NCBI GenBank assembly: GCA_019693395.1
Contig: JAAMXP010000329.1
Span: 1-27,861, forward strand
DNA length: 27,861 bases
Direction: 5' to 3'
DNA from: Ettlia oleoabundans
Lineage: Eukaryota > Chlorophyta > Chlorophyceae > Chlamydomonadales
Shown here: piece after piece, positions 9,703 through 19,699 of the stretch
Position numbering within the stretch: the stretch's first letter is position 1
How the letters are laid out: every line of letters begins with the position of its first letter
The notes under the pieces: model-generated
Databases searched by the model: none
What the model was told of the DNA's origin: nothing
Seen by the model: the letters and a program-made list of their open reading frames with translations, nothing else
Program-made: the position numbers and the translations under genes

Positions 9703-11004
9703 ATGACGGCAGATCCGCAGCACCCCGCAAAGTGCGCTTGGCCCGCCCCTGATTGCGCTCGCTTCGAGTCGGCGTCTCTCGCTGGCCAGCCCCCACCGCT
9801 GAGACTTGCTGTTCCTGCCCCAACGTTACTGTCGCAGGCTGTTGATCAGCTCCTCGCGGAAGCCCATCTCCTATGTGCCGGCGGCCAAGGTGCGGCAGGC
9901 GGCACGGCAGCGGGGCACTGGCACGGTGTCACCCTTCCTGCACGCAGTTGCTCCAAGCATCTGTTGCTCTTACCCTGCACACATTGATGTCTAAGCTGTC
10001 AGGCACGGCATAACATAGTGCACTGCATTCCCTCACATCACAGCCCCCTCAGCCCACCGGTTAGACATGAATACAACTGTGGTGCTGACTGTGCAATGTT
10101 CTGTGCCTGCAGCGCCTGCTTCAGGAGCATGGTGAGGTGCACCTGTCCGCGCTGGGCATCGCTTGCAGCAGCATGGTGACCGTGGCAGAAATACTAAAAA
10201 GCCGCAAGTGAGTGGCAGCAGGGTAGGCGGGGCAGGATATAACTGTGAACTGACAGCTGGCAGTTCCAATAAGCTATGGAGCCCGGCAGTCTCATGCCCT
10301 GCTGTGGGCGGTCACCAGCAGTGGCGGAAATGCCTTCCGTCCTTTCGTGCGGCGTCGCTTACCATTTTTCCACCGGTGGCATTGCCGCTGTCTCTCCTAT
10401 ACCTCTCCCCGTGTCCCGCCTTGCTTACCTCTTTGCACACATCCATTGCATGCAGTCTTGCCTTCGAAAAGCGTGTGGGCACGATGCTGGAGCAGCTGGC
10501 GGATGAGGCGCGGCCACGGCAGAAGCCAAAATTGGAAATACTGCTGGTGAAATCGGCAGAGGTGCGAGGCGGCAGCTGCTGCCATGGGACCTTTTACCAA
10601 GTTGGGCTAATGCTGGCTACGCAGCACCTCAACATGCTAGAGCGGCGCGTTAAATATTTTGTAAACGCTTGCAGCCTGCATTCTGGTGATATGTCGTTGC
10701 TAAAGTTTTTGTTTGCAAGATACTGCACCGTGGTTCATTATATGACTGGCTGGCTAATGGAAAACGTTGCCAGTTCAAATCCGCACGTCATCATGCCTAC
10801 CTTACTCCCTGCTCGCTTTGAGGCTGCCTGCAGTTCGACTCCATCATTGCTGCTGAAAAGGATGCAGCCGTGCATGCAGCGTCAGATAAAAGGGCAGCAG
10901 CGAATGGCAAGGAGGGTAGGCAGGCTGAGGAGGGGGAGGCTGGAAAAGAAGCAGCAGCAGATGCAGAGGAGCGGGAGTCAGAAGCACAGCCTGCTGCTGC
11001 CTAA
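9703..11004 (+). CDS. Alba-domain DNA/RNA-binding protein
   Basis: Five exons join in phase: 9703-9731, 9838-9889, 10113-10207, 10456-10561 and 10834-11004 (TAA), giving 150 aa. The Alba fold fills roughly residues 10-95. Visible landmarks are LLISSSRKPISYV, AAKRLLQEHGEVHLSALG, SMVTVAEILKSRNLAFEKRV and KPKLEILLVKSAE. These line up with plant Alba proteins in the order strand-helix-strand-helix-strand; the Lys in SSSRKP is at the position that contacts nucleic acid in the family. The last exon encodes a low-complexity Ala/Glu/Lys tail with no known domain. Family roles include RNA binding, translational control and stress granules in plants, and RNase P/MRP subunits in the RPP20/RPP25 branch. 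I cannot choose between them from sequence. The first exon has only 29 coding bases; it is supported by exact phase (AA|G = Lys) and by the short Alba N-terminus. Confidence 0.85.
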
Positions 11005-11480
11005 CCCAGGGGCACAGCCAGCCTCTATCAAAGCGGTGCAGCAGCATGTTACTACCTTCTTCGCTTTGAGGGACGACTGCGTGCTGTACTACAGCGGATG
11101 TACATTGCTCGCTGCCTGCACATCCGACTGCCATGGTGCATGGCTGCGGAATACATGCCGCCATGTTGGCAGGTGCACAGCATCCCACTTTTACATTGTA
11201 CCTACACTGGTCCACGCTCCGGCTCATGTTTGCGGGGAGATTGCCAGTCAGCTTGTGTAGCTGCGACGCATGCCCCTGCAGCACTGCTTGCTCCTGCTGT
11301 TACTTTCCTGTATGTATCTTTCCTTCCCACGCTTTCCCCCGTGTATCAATGTGGCCAAATTTTGAGCAACAATGGTACTGCTGTCAAAGAAACAAACACA
11401 ACATTTAAGAGGCAATGAGCTACGAGCATACAGTAAAGGCATGGTACAGAGGAAAGGCACCTTTGTCACAGTTGTTATAC
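11005..11480. other. Convergent intergenic region (Alba and BSD 3' UTRs)
   Basis: These 476 bp hold the two converging 3' ends. The stretch 11380-11475 is AT-richer. Open frames crossing it have no recognisable similarity. No clear poly(A) signal was identified on either strand. Confidence 0.5.
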
Positions 11481-13935
11481 TCAGTCCTTTTGGGTGTCAG
11501 AGCTGCCACTATCTGCTGCATCAGCGCTCTCCTGCTCCGCTGCAGCCGCTGCTTCGACCTCCGCTGAAAGCTCACTGCAGTCCGGGGGTGCAGCAGAGTG
11601 GTGCTGGGTGGAGATGAACCCCCCCCCCCCAGAGGCCTCCATACTAAGTGAAACGTTGAGTGATACCCACACACTGTCATACGGATTTTTTCCATTATCC
11701 CAAACAAAGCAAGCAGCAGCCAGGCATGCAGACACACAAACAGGTCAGCACGCGAACAGGCAGGCGGCCAGCCATTCCACACTTGATGTACGAGTCCAAA
11801 TCCAGGTCCTCTTCATCCACCCCCACATCATACCCACTTCCCTCCTCGTTCTCCTGGCTGCCTGGCTGGGATGTGTCAATGGCCACCTGCCCATTGTGCG
11901 GAGGCGTTATCATGGTCACATTAGAATGAAGGGCCTGGTCAAACAAGTATCATGATTCCTCGCTGAGCTAAGTGCCAGCAAGGAAGCAATCTTTTGCTCA
12001 CGCACCCAAAAACAGCACCGTCGGCATGCTGGGCAGTATATCAAAGATAACACACATTGCTGCTGCAATATGCAGCGCCGCACCTGCAAATAAGCCTCCA
12101 GGTCCGGGTCCTCGTCAAGCATGCCGCTGGCAGGAGCAGACTTGGGTGCTGCGGCTGCCCCTGCTGCACTCACACCAGCACTGCTCCCTTTGATGCCAGC
12201 TTCTTGCGCGGGTTGTGTGGCGCCAGTGCCTGAGCTGCTGCTGTCCATGTTAAACGTCGTCATTTGCAGGCCGCTAGGCCGAGCTGCAGCTGTTGCGCTC
12301 TGCAGCTGGCTGCCTAGCCGCATGAGCTGGGTGCTCAACCCTGACAACGAAAAGGCGTCTTCCTGCGACGGCTCTGCACCAAAACAAATGAGGAAGGCAG
12401 GCAAGGCGGTGAGTTGGGGGTTGGGATTTAAGGCCGCAGGGCATGTCGTCAGTGTTCAGGGTCAGCGCTTTGCGGGCACAAGCAGGCGCACAAGTATGGA
12501 CATACCGGCCCTGTGCCTGATGGTACGCGTAAGACAGTAGTCAAGTGCACAGGCATCAAGGTATCACAACTAAGTGCAAGCTACAACGACAGGAAGTCAG
12601 CCGTGATGCGTATCCGAAACCTTGCTGCCTCCTATTGCTACGCCGCACCTGCAGCTTCAAAGTTGGGCAGCACATCGGTTGCAGTCCAAGTGAAGGCTTT
12701 GTCCGGCAGGTGCTTGCGGGCCAACGTGAAGTACACATGCCAAAAATGTTCATCCGTCATGTACCTGCAGGTAACAAGCGGCATGCGGCCATTTTTGCAG
12801 GTACTCACGCTGCCCCGACACCTGTGTCAGTTATGCTAGCCAGCATCCACCATGCCATTGCCGCAAGAAGAGCGAAGCACAAATAGGCAACTGAATGCTG
12901 GTTTCATGCAGTGTGGCCAAAGAGTCGGGAGCAAGCACTGCTGCTCTCTTCCATGAGCAAGGCGAGGGTGTCGCCCTGCTTACTGCATGCCAGCCCTTTG
13001 CACACTAACTTGGGGCACAGCACGAAGCGCAGCTCGTTGACCTCCTTTAAAGCCTGCACCACCAGCGTGGCATGTCGCACTTGCCACGGGTTCAGCTGGT
13101 ACGTGCTGCTGCTGCTGCTTGATCCGCTGCTGTCAGTTGTGGGGACCAGGTGCTCTGCTGGGAAGTCGCGGAATGTGCTGCAACAGGGAGACAAATGGGC
13201 AACTTAAAAGCGACGCCATCCCTTGCCAAACGAGCTGCAACACCAGGGGACAGACAGCAGCTGATCCTTGGAGATCCACACAAAAGCATTGCGCCAAACA
13301 CCGTTGACAGGATAGCGTTAAGAGTAGTATTGAGGCCGCAGGATACAACGGGAGGCTCGTTGCCACGAAGCAGCCCCACAGCTGCACGGCGCATTGGGCT
13401 GTGCCGACAGGCAGTTTCAATCTGAGCTCCATAACCAGCCTATGCGTATCCACCTGTAGTTGACGGTGCGCACAAACTCAGCAAAGTCGGGCGTGATGCC
13501 AAATGCTTCGAGCTCGGCTGTCGTTGGCGCCCGTTGCTTGGGCGGTCCAGCGCCAACTTTCTCATGCAGGTTGAGATTCAGCTTTTTGCTAGCCTCTTCA
13601 GCAGTAGCTTCGACGGCCTCCTGCATATTCCAAGACAAGCAGTGGTACCATTCCATTGGCATGGGAAGGCGGGGAAGCTTGCCAACCAAGGGGCAGGCGA
13701 CGTCCGCCAGGTGCCAAACCGGGCGGCTGCAGGAGTAGGCGCCTGTGCTGCAATTGCCCGCTGTGGGGATGTAGGGTTACAAAGGTTCTCCGCGTGAGCT
13801 CGCACGCAGGCATATACAGTTGGCCGCGACGCAGGGGATGGGGAGACTGCTACCCACCAGGCCTCTCTTGCCGAAGTCCTTGGCTGTGCTAGCTGCCTTC
13901 TCTGCCGCGGCCTGAACATTCCGCCAAAAGTCCAT
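11481..13935 (-). CDS. BSD-domain-containing protein
   Basis: Seven exons join in phase: 13935-13858, 13620-13454, 13177-13010, 12764-12649, 12373-12084, 11934-11783 and 11673-11481 (TGA), giving 387 aa. The N-terminus (MDFWRNVQAAAEKAASTAKD) is an amphipathic helix. The BSD domain spans roughly residues 65-160. It starts after FGITPDFAEFVRTVNYSTF, continues through NPWQVRHATLVVQALKEVNE and LRFVLCPKYMTDEHFW, and has the diagnostic adjacent Phe-Trp pair at 145-146 followed by HVYFTLARKHLP. The rest is acidic and Ser/Ala rich (DEDPDLEAYL, DEEDLDLDSYI), as in plant BSD proteins of unknown function. BSD domains occur in TFIIH p62, synapse-associated proteins and DOS2-like proteins; this layout is closest to the plant/DOS2 type. 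The role is not known; chromatin, transcription or trafficking links are guesses. A 12-base C/G homopolymer lies in the last exon. Confidence 0.85.
11619..11630 (-). repeat. 12-base homopolymer (C on +, G in sense) inside the last BSD exon
   Basis: Twelve C in a row on the + strand encode four Gly in the BSD protein. Such runs slip during replication and sequencing. The frame downstream gives an acidic Ala/Glu/Ser tail of about 45 residues, in keeping with the rest of the C-terminal half, so the present length is probably right. Confidence 0.85.
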
Positions 13936-14232
13936 GGCGCTGCGGCACGGACACGGGTCTGGTGGGGATCGAGTTGTCTCGTCGAGGCGACTGAATGTGG
14001 GGTTAATGGTTCTGCTTGATCTGCAAGGGTGCCGTGATTAGTTGCGTTCGCAAAGCACGACAGGGAATGCAGGCATGCTGGGTCATGCTGTGCCCTATTG
14101 AAATGGTGAAAGATGACCGGAGGCCTCAGCTGTCTTTCTAGTCACTCGCTCGTGCTATCGTACACTTGCCCTGAGCGGTCAAGTTCGCATCTGCTTGCAA
14201 CTGCCCACAGCTGCACACTTCTGAAGGGCATC
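13936..14232. promoter_or_regulatory. Bidirectional promoter between BSD gene and PSF1
   Basis: 297 bp separate the two diverging start codons. No TATA box or named element was recognised. The sequence 14100-14232 is transcribed side 5' UTR of PSF1 by inference. Confidence 0.45.
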
Positions 14233-15660
14233 ATGTTTGGGAAGCAGGCCTGTGAACTGCTGCAAGAGGTGGCGCATTGCCCAGCAGAGAACTTGCCACC
14301 TTTCAACGTGAGGGGCGGCAACACAGCCGCACTTTTGAAGCTTGCCTTGCCACCATCGGTGGTCGGCATTGAGTTAGCAGCAGCAGCTGACTGGGTGTCA
14401 AATTCCTGCAAACTTGGTTGTTTTCGCTATTTTGCGCAGGAGGAGGCCTTTCGCAACGTGATAGATGAGGTGCATCTTCAGCACGAGCGCCTGACAAGTG
14501 TGTACAAGTGAGAACGCTGGAGCCAGTGAGAAGCATGCACCCTTGCTGCAACCGTGGCTGCCACTCGTCCATGCAATGCTTGAAGCTTTCTTGGACAAAA
14601 TTTTCCTTGGCTGCCTCCCACTGCTGACACCACTTCCGACGCTGCAGCGAGTCACGTGAGCGGTATCGGCAAAGGCAGCTTGAAGCGGGACTGGACCCAG
14701 ATGAGGGGAGTGCTGGCTGGCGCGGCACCGAATCGGAGGCGTCAGAGCTGATGGTGTACCACAGCGGCATCCTGCGAAACAAGCGGTTGCTCTTCACCTA
14801 TGTGTGAGTCACCTGGGGAGGCGGGCGGCATTGGGGTCGCGCTGGGACATACCAAATAGGCCAGGGACAAGGACNNNNNGCCGCAGCTTTTGACTGTTGG
14901 GCCATGGCGAGGAGAAAAGAATGTGACCTATTGCAGTTGGACATCACTGGATCAGACCGCGCAATCAGTAACAGCTGGCTGACTGGTTAGCCCCTGCATA
15001 TCGCAGCTTCACCCATGGCTCGTCTGCTCTCCTGGCCTTGTTCCCTGCCTGCCTGCAGTAAGGAGCGCGTGGATCGCATTCAGGAGCTGCGCTGGACGCA
15101 CCGCACGCTTCCTGATCACGTCAAGGCTAACCTGAGCCCACTGGAACTGCAGTATTTCCGCTCCTATGACAAGCTGCTCAACAAGTACTGCCGTACTGGC
15201 GGTGGCGGAGTTGGGCTTGACCTCACTGCCGATCCCACGCCGCCAGAGGATCCCTATGTCCAGGTGGGGCCGGCGTGTTGCAGCCCGGAATGGCAGGGGC
15301 AAGTATGCTGATGCATGGCAGGGCCTCCCACGGGGTTGACAGGATGCAGTGCTTGCACGTAAATGTGAGACAGTCCCCATCCCTTTGCAATGCCACGGCA
15401 TGCTGCATTGCGCATGGGTCCACCGACTCGCACAACAACAGTGGTTGCCGCTGATGCCTTGACCTTGGCATTGGCCATGCTATGCTGCCACTACTGTGTG
15501 CCTGCAGGTACGCGTCCTGCGTGACTACAACGATGTGGTGTTCAGCAGCGGCAAGGTCAGCCTGCATCGCGGCAAGAGCCACTGGCTACCAAGCGACGAG
15601 GTGCACCCCCTCATCATGGATGGGGTTCTGGAGCTGGTGGGTGCTTCTGGCAACAGCTAG
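14233..15660 (+). CDS. PSF1: GINS complex subunit PSF1
   Basis: Five exons join in phase: 14233-14307, 14440-14507, 14648-14803, 15059-15263 and 15508-15660 (TAG), giving 218 aa against about 195-210 in other eukaryotes. PSF1 with SLD5, PSF2 and PSF3 forms GINS, which joins CDC45 and MCM2-7 as the CMG helicase at replication forks. The helical A domain starts MFGKQACELLQEVAHCP and includes LPPFN, YHSGILRNKRLLFTYV and KERVDRIQELRW, which match the PSF1 hallmark (H-x5-RN+R followed by R-x5-LRW). Then come LSPLELQYFRSYDKLLNKY and a GLDLT-x-D-x-xPP linker. The small B domain at the C-terminus reads VRVLRDYNDVVFSSGKVSL, HWLPSDEVHPLI and GVLELV. PSF1's B domain contacts other CMG subunits and DNA polymerase epsilon. 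The third intron contains the 5-base N gap, outside coding sequence. Confidence 0.95.
14875..14879. other. Assembly gap (5 N) in PSF1 intron 3
   Basis: Five N bases interrupt the intron between PSF1 exons 3 and 4 (14804-15058). The exons on both sides are complete and in phase, so no coding sequence appears lost, but the true intron length is unknown. Confidence 0.95.
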
Positions 15661-16533
15661 TTAGCCAATATGACCAAGTTGCCAGCTGGGGTCCTTTGCC
15701 AGTCAAATTCAATGAGCACATTATTGACAAGGCCTGCCAGGCCGCAGAGGAACAACGCGAACTGAGTAGTTATACGTATCCATATTTCTCTTGCCAACCA
15801 CTTACCGTCTAACTTGTATGATTGCCACAAAATGTCACATCCTATGTGCCTTGCCGACTCTACTGCTATTTTTACTTGCATCTTTTACAAATTCCCACAT
15901 GCTTAAAACCCACCACTGGTATTATTTCTCGTCTTTTAACAGGCTGAGAACGCGTACCAGTCAATCCTCAGTACTTTACAGCATGTCAATTAAATCCTAG
16001 CAGGCTTCAAACATTCGCGATGGCCCAGGTTTGCAGCCTGCTTGCCGCTCACTTGAAGCCTGCGTTCAATACAGTGCATCGCTGGGTGCCAACACCCCAG
16101 CCAATACCTTAGGATATCTGACTTGCTTATTGTCACGAAATGTGTCGCGTCGTAAGGTCCTTACTCGCTTGCGCTGGGTGCTCATGGTGCTCCGACTGCT
16201 CCGGCTCATTGGCGGCAGCGGCGGCGCGTTATGCACGCTTCGCCACTTCTCTTGCTCAAAGGGCAGTCCCGCCCTTCACCCGGCGCCTCCACCGCCACAA
16301 GGAGCCATTACCGCAACGTTTTCTAGTTGTTGCTGCCTACCGCTGTTGTGACCGTGCAAAAGCTCCAGAATACATTGCAGCCGGCAACAGCTCAGCGCGC
16401 ACATAAGGTCATACTCATGTGATCACGCTAGGTCGATTGCCTGGGCGTCACGCGGAGAGCGCACCCTGTTGAAACGTGGCGGGCAGAGGCTGTGGCGGCG
16501 ATCCGCCACCCGCTTTGCCATCCGCTAGTCAGA
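15661..16533. other. Intergenic region between PSF1 and TRAIP
   Basis: The spacer is 873 bp. The first part (15661-16000) is AT-rich compared with the surroundings and is probably PSF1 3' UTR and terminator. The second part (16020-16533) is GC-rich and should include the TRAIP promoter and 5' UTR. Open frames at 16031-16406 show no recognisable protein. I could not support any gene. Confidence 0.45.
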
Positions 16534-19476
16534 ATGCCCGGTGTGCAGTGTGTCATATGCCTCTCTTCAGACACCAGCAGCGAGGACTGGTGCGTGCTTC
16601 GGGAGTGCGGCCATGTGTTCCACACTCATTGTATCGACCAGTCGCTAGAGCACAACAGGAAGTGCCCACAGTGCCGGGTAAGTGGGCTCTCATTCCTAGA
16701 CCCTTGTCACCACCTGGTTGCCTTATTGCTGCTACTGCTCTGCGCCCAAGCCCTGCGTTCATCTCAAGCTGCTAGTATTATTTTGCTGACCTGGCTCCGT
16801 CTTGCTTCCCGCAGCTGGAGTACAGCCGCAGGAAGTACAACTCTCACAACCCTCCCTATCAGCGCATCTTCTTCGAGTTCAGCACCGAGCCAGCCTCACA
16901 GCCGGTGCCAGATGCCAACGACAGCAGCATGGTCAGCGGGGGCAGTGCCGCAGACCTGCAGCAGCTGGCGTTTCTGCAGAGCCAGCTACGCGACAAGGAC
17001 CGCCGCATCCAGGCCATCAGCACACAGTTGGCAGAAACAGAGGAACAGGTTGAGCGGCTGGAGCGGGATGTTGCCCTGGCACGCACTGGGTGAGTAGAAC
17101 GCAGTAATCACAACTTGGGCGTGCTCCACATGCTGTTGGGGCAGCAACAGCAGACAGGTGGTTCAGGCTTTGCACCAGTGCATGACCCCACCGGCTCCAT
17201 CTGTCACCTGCTGCCTTCTGCAGGATGCGGGACAAGGAGATGCAGCTGCAGGAGAAAATCAAGGAGTGCAGCCAGGAGCACAAGAAAGTCAAGGGCATGG
17301 CCAATCATGTAGCAAATCTGGTGAGCCCTGTTGTTGAATCTCAAGATCCTGGCAACTCAGAGCCTGATGCACCTGTGAGGTTCCTCCCTGCTTTTAGCTA
17401 TGTCAACAATGACACTCCATGCCAAGGGGTTATTGATTGCTTCAATAACTTGCAATGTGGCCCTGGGGGGCAACTGATTCATACCTAGCACCAATTCACC
17501 ATCAACATCACCACATAACTCCTACCTATAGGAGGCAAAGCTGAAAACGGAGGCAGCTCGTGCCTCGCTGTACGCGCTTGCCACTGACCACAGTCTGGTG
17601 GGCGGGGCACTAAGGGCGGAGGTGGACAAGCTGGTGCAGCTGGGCCTCAAAGCGCCCAACGACTTCTGGGAGAAGCTCATGAGCGAGCGCAGGTGGGTGG
17701 GTGGGTGGTGGTGGTGTGTGTGGGGGGTGGGGGTGGGGGTGTGGTTCGTCGGACGCGGGCCGGGTTGGCGGGCTAAGTTTGAGGGGCATAGAATTCAGCC
17801 CAGTTGTGCCACTATCTCAGTTGTATTGTGGCATAACCCTAGCAGCAGCAAGGCGACTACCCTGGGTGCTGGTGGACCGTACATCCTTGCTAACCAGCAC
17901 ATGCTCAAAGACTGCTTTCCCGATCTCTGCAGCCAAGTCATTATTGCAAGCAGCAACAAACACGGACGCGAGAAGGCCGCATTGGAGCGGCGGCAGCAGC
18001 AGCTCCAGGTGGGCACAAGTGCTGCTGGCCTCTGAGCCGCCGCTGCAGTTCTGAACTGGGTACTACAAGCCGCGGCTGCATGGCTTGAGCCCTTTCGCTT
18101 GAGCCCTCTCAGTCTGGCCTACCTGTAACATGCAGTTGAGGCCAGTAGTTCCTCTTGCATGGTAACTTGCATGCCGCTATTGGCCACATATACCCAACAG
18201 TGACCCGGTCCCTGTCCCTATCTACCTTTCCCAGGCTGAGATGGACCAACTGCAAGAGCAGGTGGCCAATCTGAAGCGCAGCCTGGCAGCAGGCCGGCAG
18301 CAGCAACCTGGCAGCGGGGCAGCATCACAAGTTACGCAGGCTATGCTTGTGCCTCGGCTCAACAGCAGCACTGCTGGTGCCGGCAGACATGCCATCCGTC
18401 GCTTTGGAGCCGCAGCCTCCAAATTAGCATGGTCAGCTGGGCCAGCAGGGGCAGCACCTGCTGAAGAGGACCCATTGGTTCACACCTATGAGCTGCTGAA
18501 CATGAGGCAGGCTGACCTGGCAGCTGCTGCTAGTTCGCGACGCTCTTCGCAACACCAGCCGCAGCAGCAGCAGGCGCCTGTGGCAGCAGCACCGGCAACG
18601 CAGAGGCCTCCGTCAGCTGGTACCCTCGCCCCATGCACAGCAGCAGCAGCAGTTGGAGGGCCTGGACAGGAGGAGGACGAGTTGGTGGTGCTTGATGATT
18701 CAGAAGAGCAGATGGAGGCAGGAACAGGGGGCTGCTACAGCGAGGTTGAGTCAGATGCTGAGGAGGAGGATCAGGTGGGGCACCAGGCAGCGGTAGCGAC
18801 AGCTACGAGTTCCGAGCAGCTCCATGGTGCGGCATCCTGGCAGCAGCTGCAGCAGCAGGGAGGGACAGGCAGCTTCTTAGGCAAGCGATCCTCATCAGGG
18901 CCTGCTGCAATGCATGGCAGGCGGTCGGTGCAGGGCTCAGGCAATGATGTGGCAGGCTGCTTACAAATCAGCGCACATGATGAGAACTGTGCCAACAGCA
19001 GCGGCAACGGCGGCGTGCCATTGCTGGCAGCAGCTGGGCCGGGGAGGATTGCAATGCAGCATGCGCCAGGCCGAAGCTTCATCCGCAACTCTGCCGCAGC
19101 AAGCCTTGGCATCGACCGTGGTAAATTCATCAGCAGCGGTCCAGATGGCATGGGCGGCGTAGCCACAGCTTACCAGGGCAGCAGCCGCAGCGGCCCTGTG
19201 CGGGTGAGTTCTTCTCACTATGTAGCAGCGGGCCCGTGGGCGGGGATTGGGGATGCTGGGCTATTGAACTAAGTGACTTTCATACAAGTTACTACTGTCT
19301 TGCAGCTGTCCCAGAAGCAGATCGATGTGCGAGCCATGCAATCACAGCCAGGCGGGAGCAAGAAGGCGCGGCTTGGCTCGGTCACTGGCGGGGGCGAGAC
19401 GGCAACAGCAGCTGCGGCCCTGCGGCGTAACAATGCGCTGCCAATCACCAGCTTTTTCAGTAAAGTGCAGCAGTGA
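16534..19476 (+). CDS. TRAIP: TRAIP-like RING E3 ubiquitin ligase
   Basis: Seven exons join in phase: 16534-16677, 16815-17089, 17224-17320, 17532-17692, 17933-18008, 18235-19203 and 19306-19476 (TGA), giving 630 aa (animal TRAIP is about 470). The N-terminal RING uses C6, C9, C25, H27, H30, C33, C44 and C47. Exon 2 opens with LEYSRRKYNSHNPPYQRIFF, then residues about 80-250 form a coiled coil (LQSQLRDKDRRIQAISTQLA, MQLQEKIKECSQEHKKVKG, REKAALERRQQQLQ). The large exon 6 is low-complexity Ala/Gln/Gly/Ser with an acidic patch. The end, NNALPITSFFSKVQQ, resembles a PCNA-interacting PIP box lacking its Gln, matching the known C-terminal PIP box of TRAIP. In animals TRAIP ubiquitylates the CMG helicase at converged or blocked forks and in mitosis. 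Exon 5 could alternatively start at CAACAAACAC, losing eight residues. The call rests on architecture (RING, coiled coil, PIP-like end); a different RING ligase is less likely. Confidence 0.8.
17693..17744 (+). repeat. G-run/GT tract at the 5' end of TRAIP intron 4
   Basis: Starting at the donor itself, the sense strand reads repeated GTGG/GGTG units and then runs of five or six G separated by T (17722-17740). It can form a G-quadruplex in DNA or RNA and overlaps the donor region. Confidence 0.7.
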
Positions 19477-19699
19477 TGAAATATATATCGACTCAACATC
19501 AACAGAGTAGTGTCTGCTGTAACAGCTGCAGTATTTAACCTGGTCAGAAGCGGGTAGCGCAGCGGACGCTGCTGACGGCGACAGGGGCCACAGTACAGAT
19601 GCAGGTACACGCGAGTCCCAACTGCAAAGCGCATTTCCAGCAAAGCTGGGCCGCAGCTTTACTGATCATTTACGCTGCTGCCGTCCCTAACGCGGCAAA
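19477..19699. promoter_or_regulatory. Short tandem spacer: TRAIP 3' UTR and AspRS promoter
   Basis: The 223 bp between the TRAIP stop and the AspRS start must contain the end of one transcript and the promoter of the next. AT-rich bases occur just after the stop (19478-19510). No clear poly(A) signal or TATA box was seen. Confidence 0.4.

Noticed and set aside
10760..10800. A tRNA B-box-like match (GTTCAAATCC) in an Alba intron
   Set aside because: No convincing A box or paired acceptor and anticodon stems could be found around it.
10163..11260. A 365-codon open frame on + across the Alba gene
   Set aside because: It crosses Alba exons and introns out of frame. The spliced Alba model explains the conserved segments with matching phases.
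16031..16406. Possible small gene between PSF1 and TRAIP
   Set aside because: Two overlapping open frames exist but neither has recognisable motifs or supporting splice structure.
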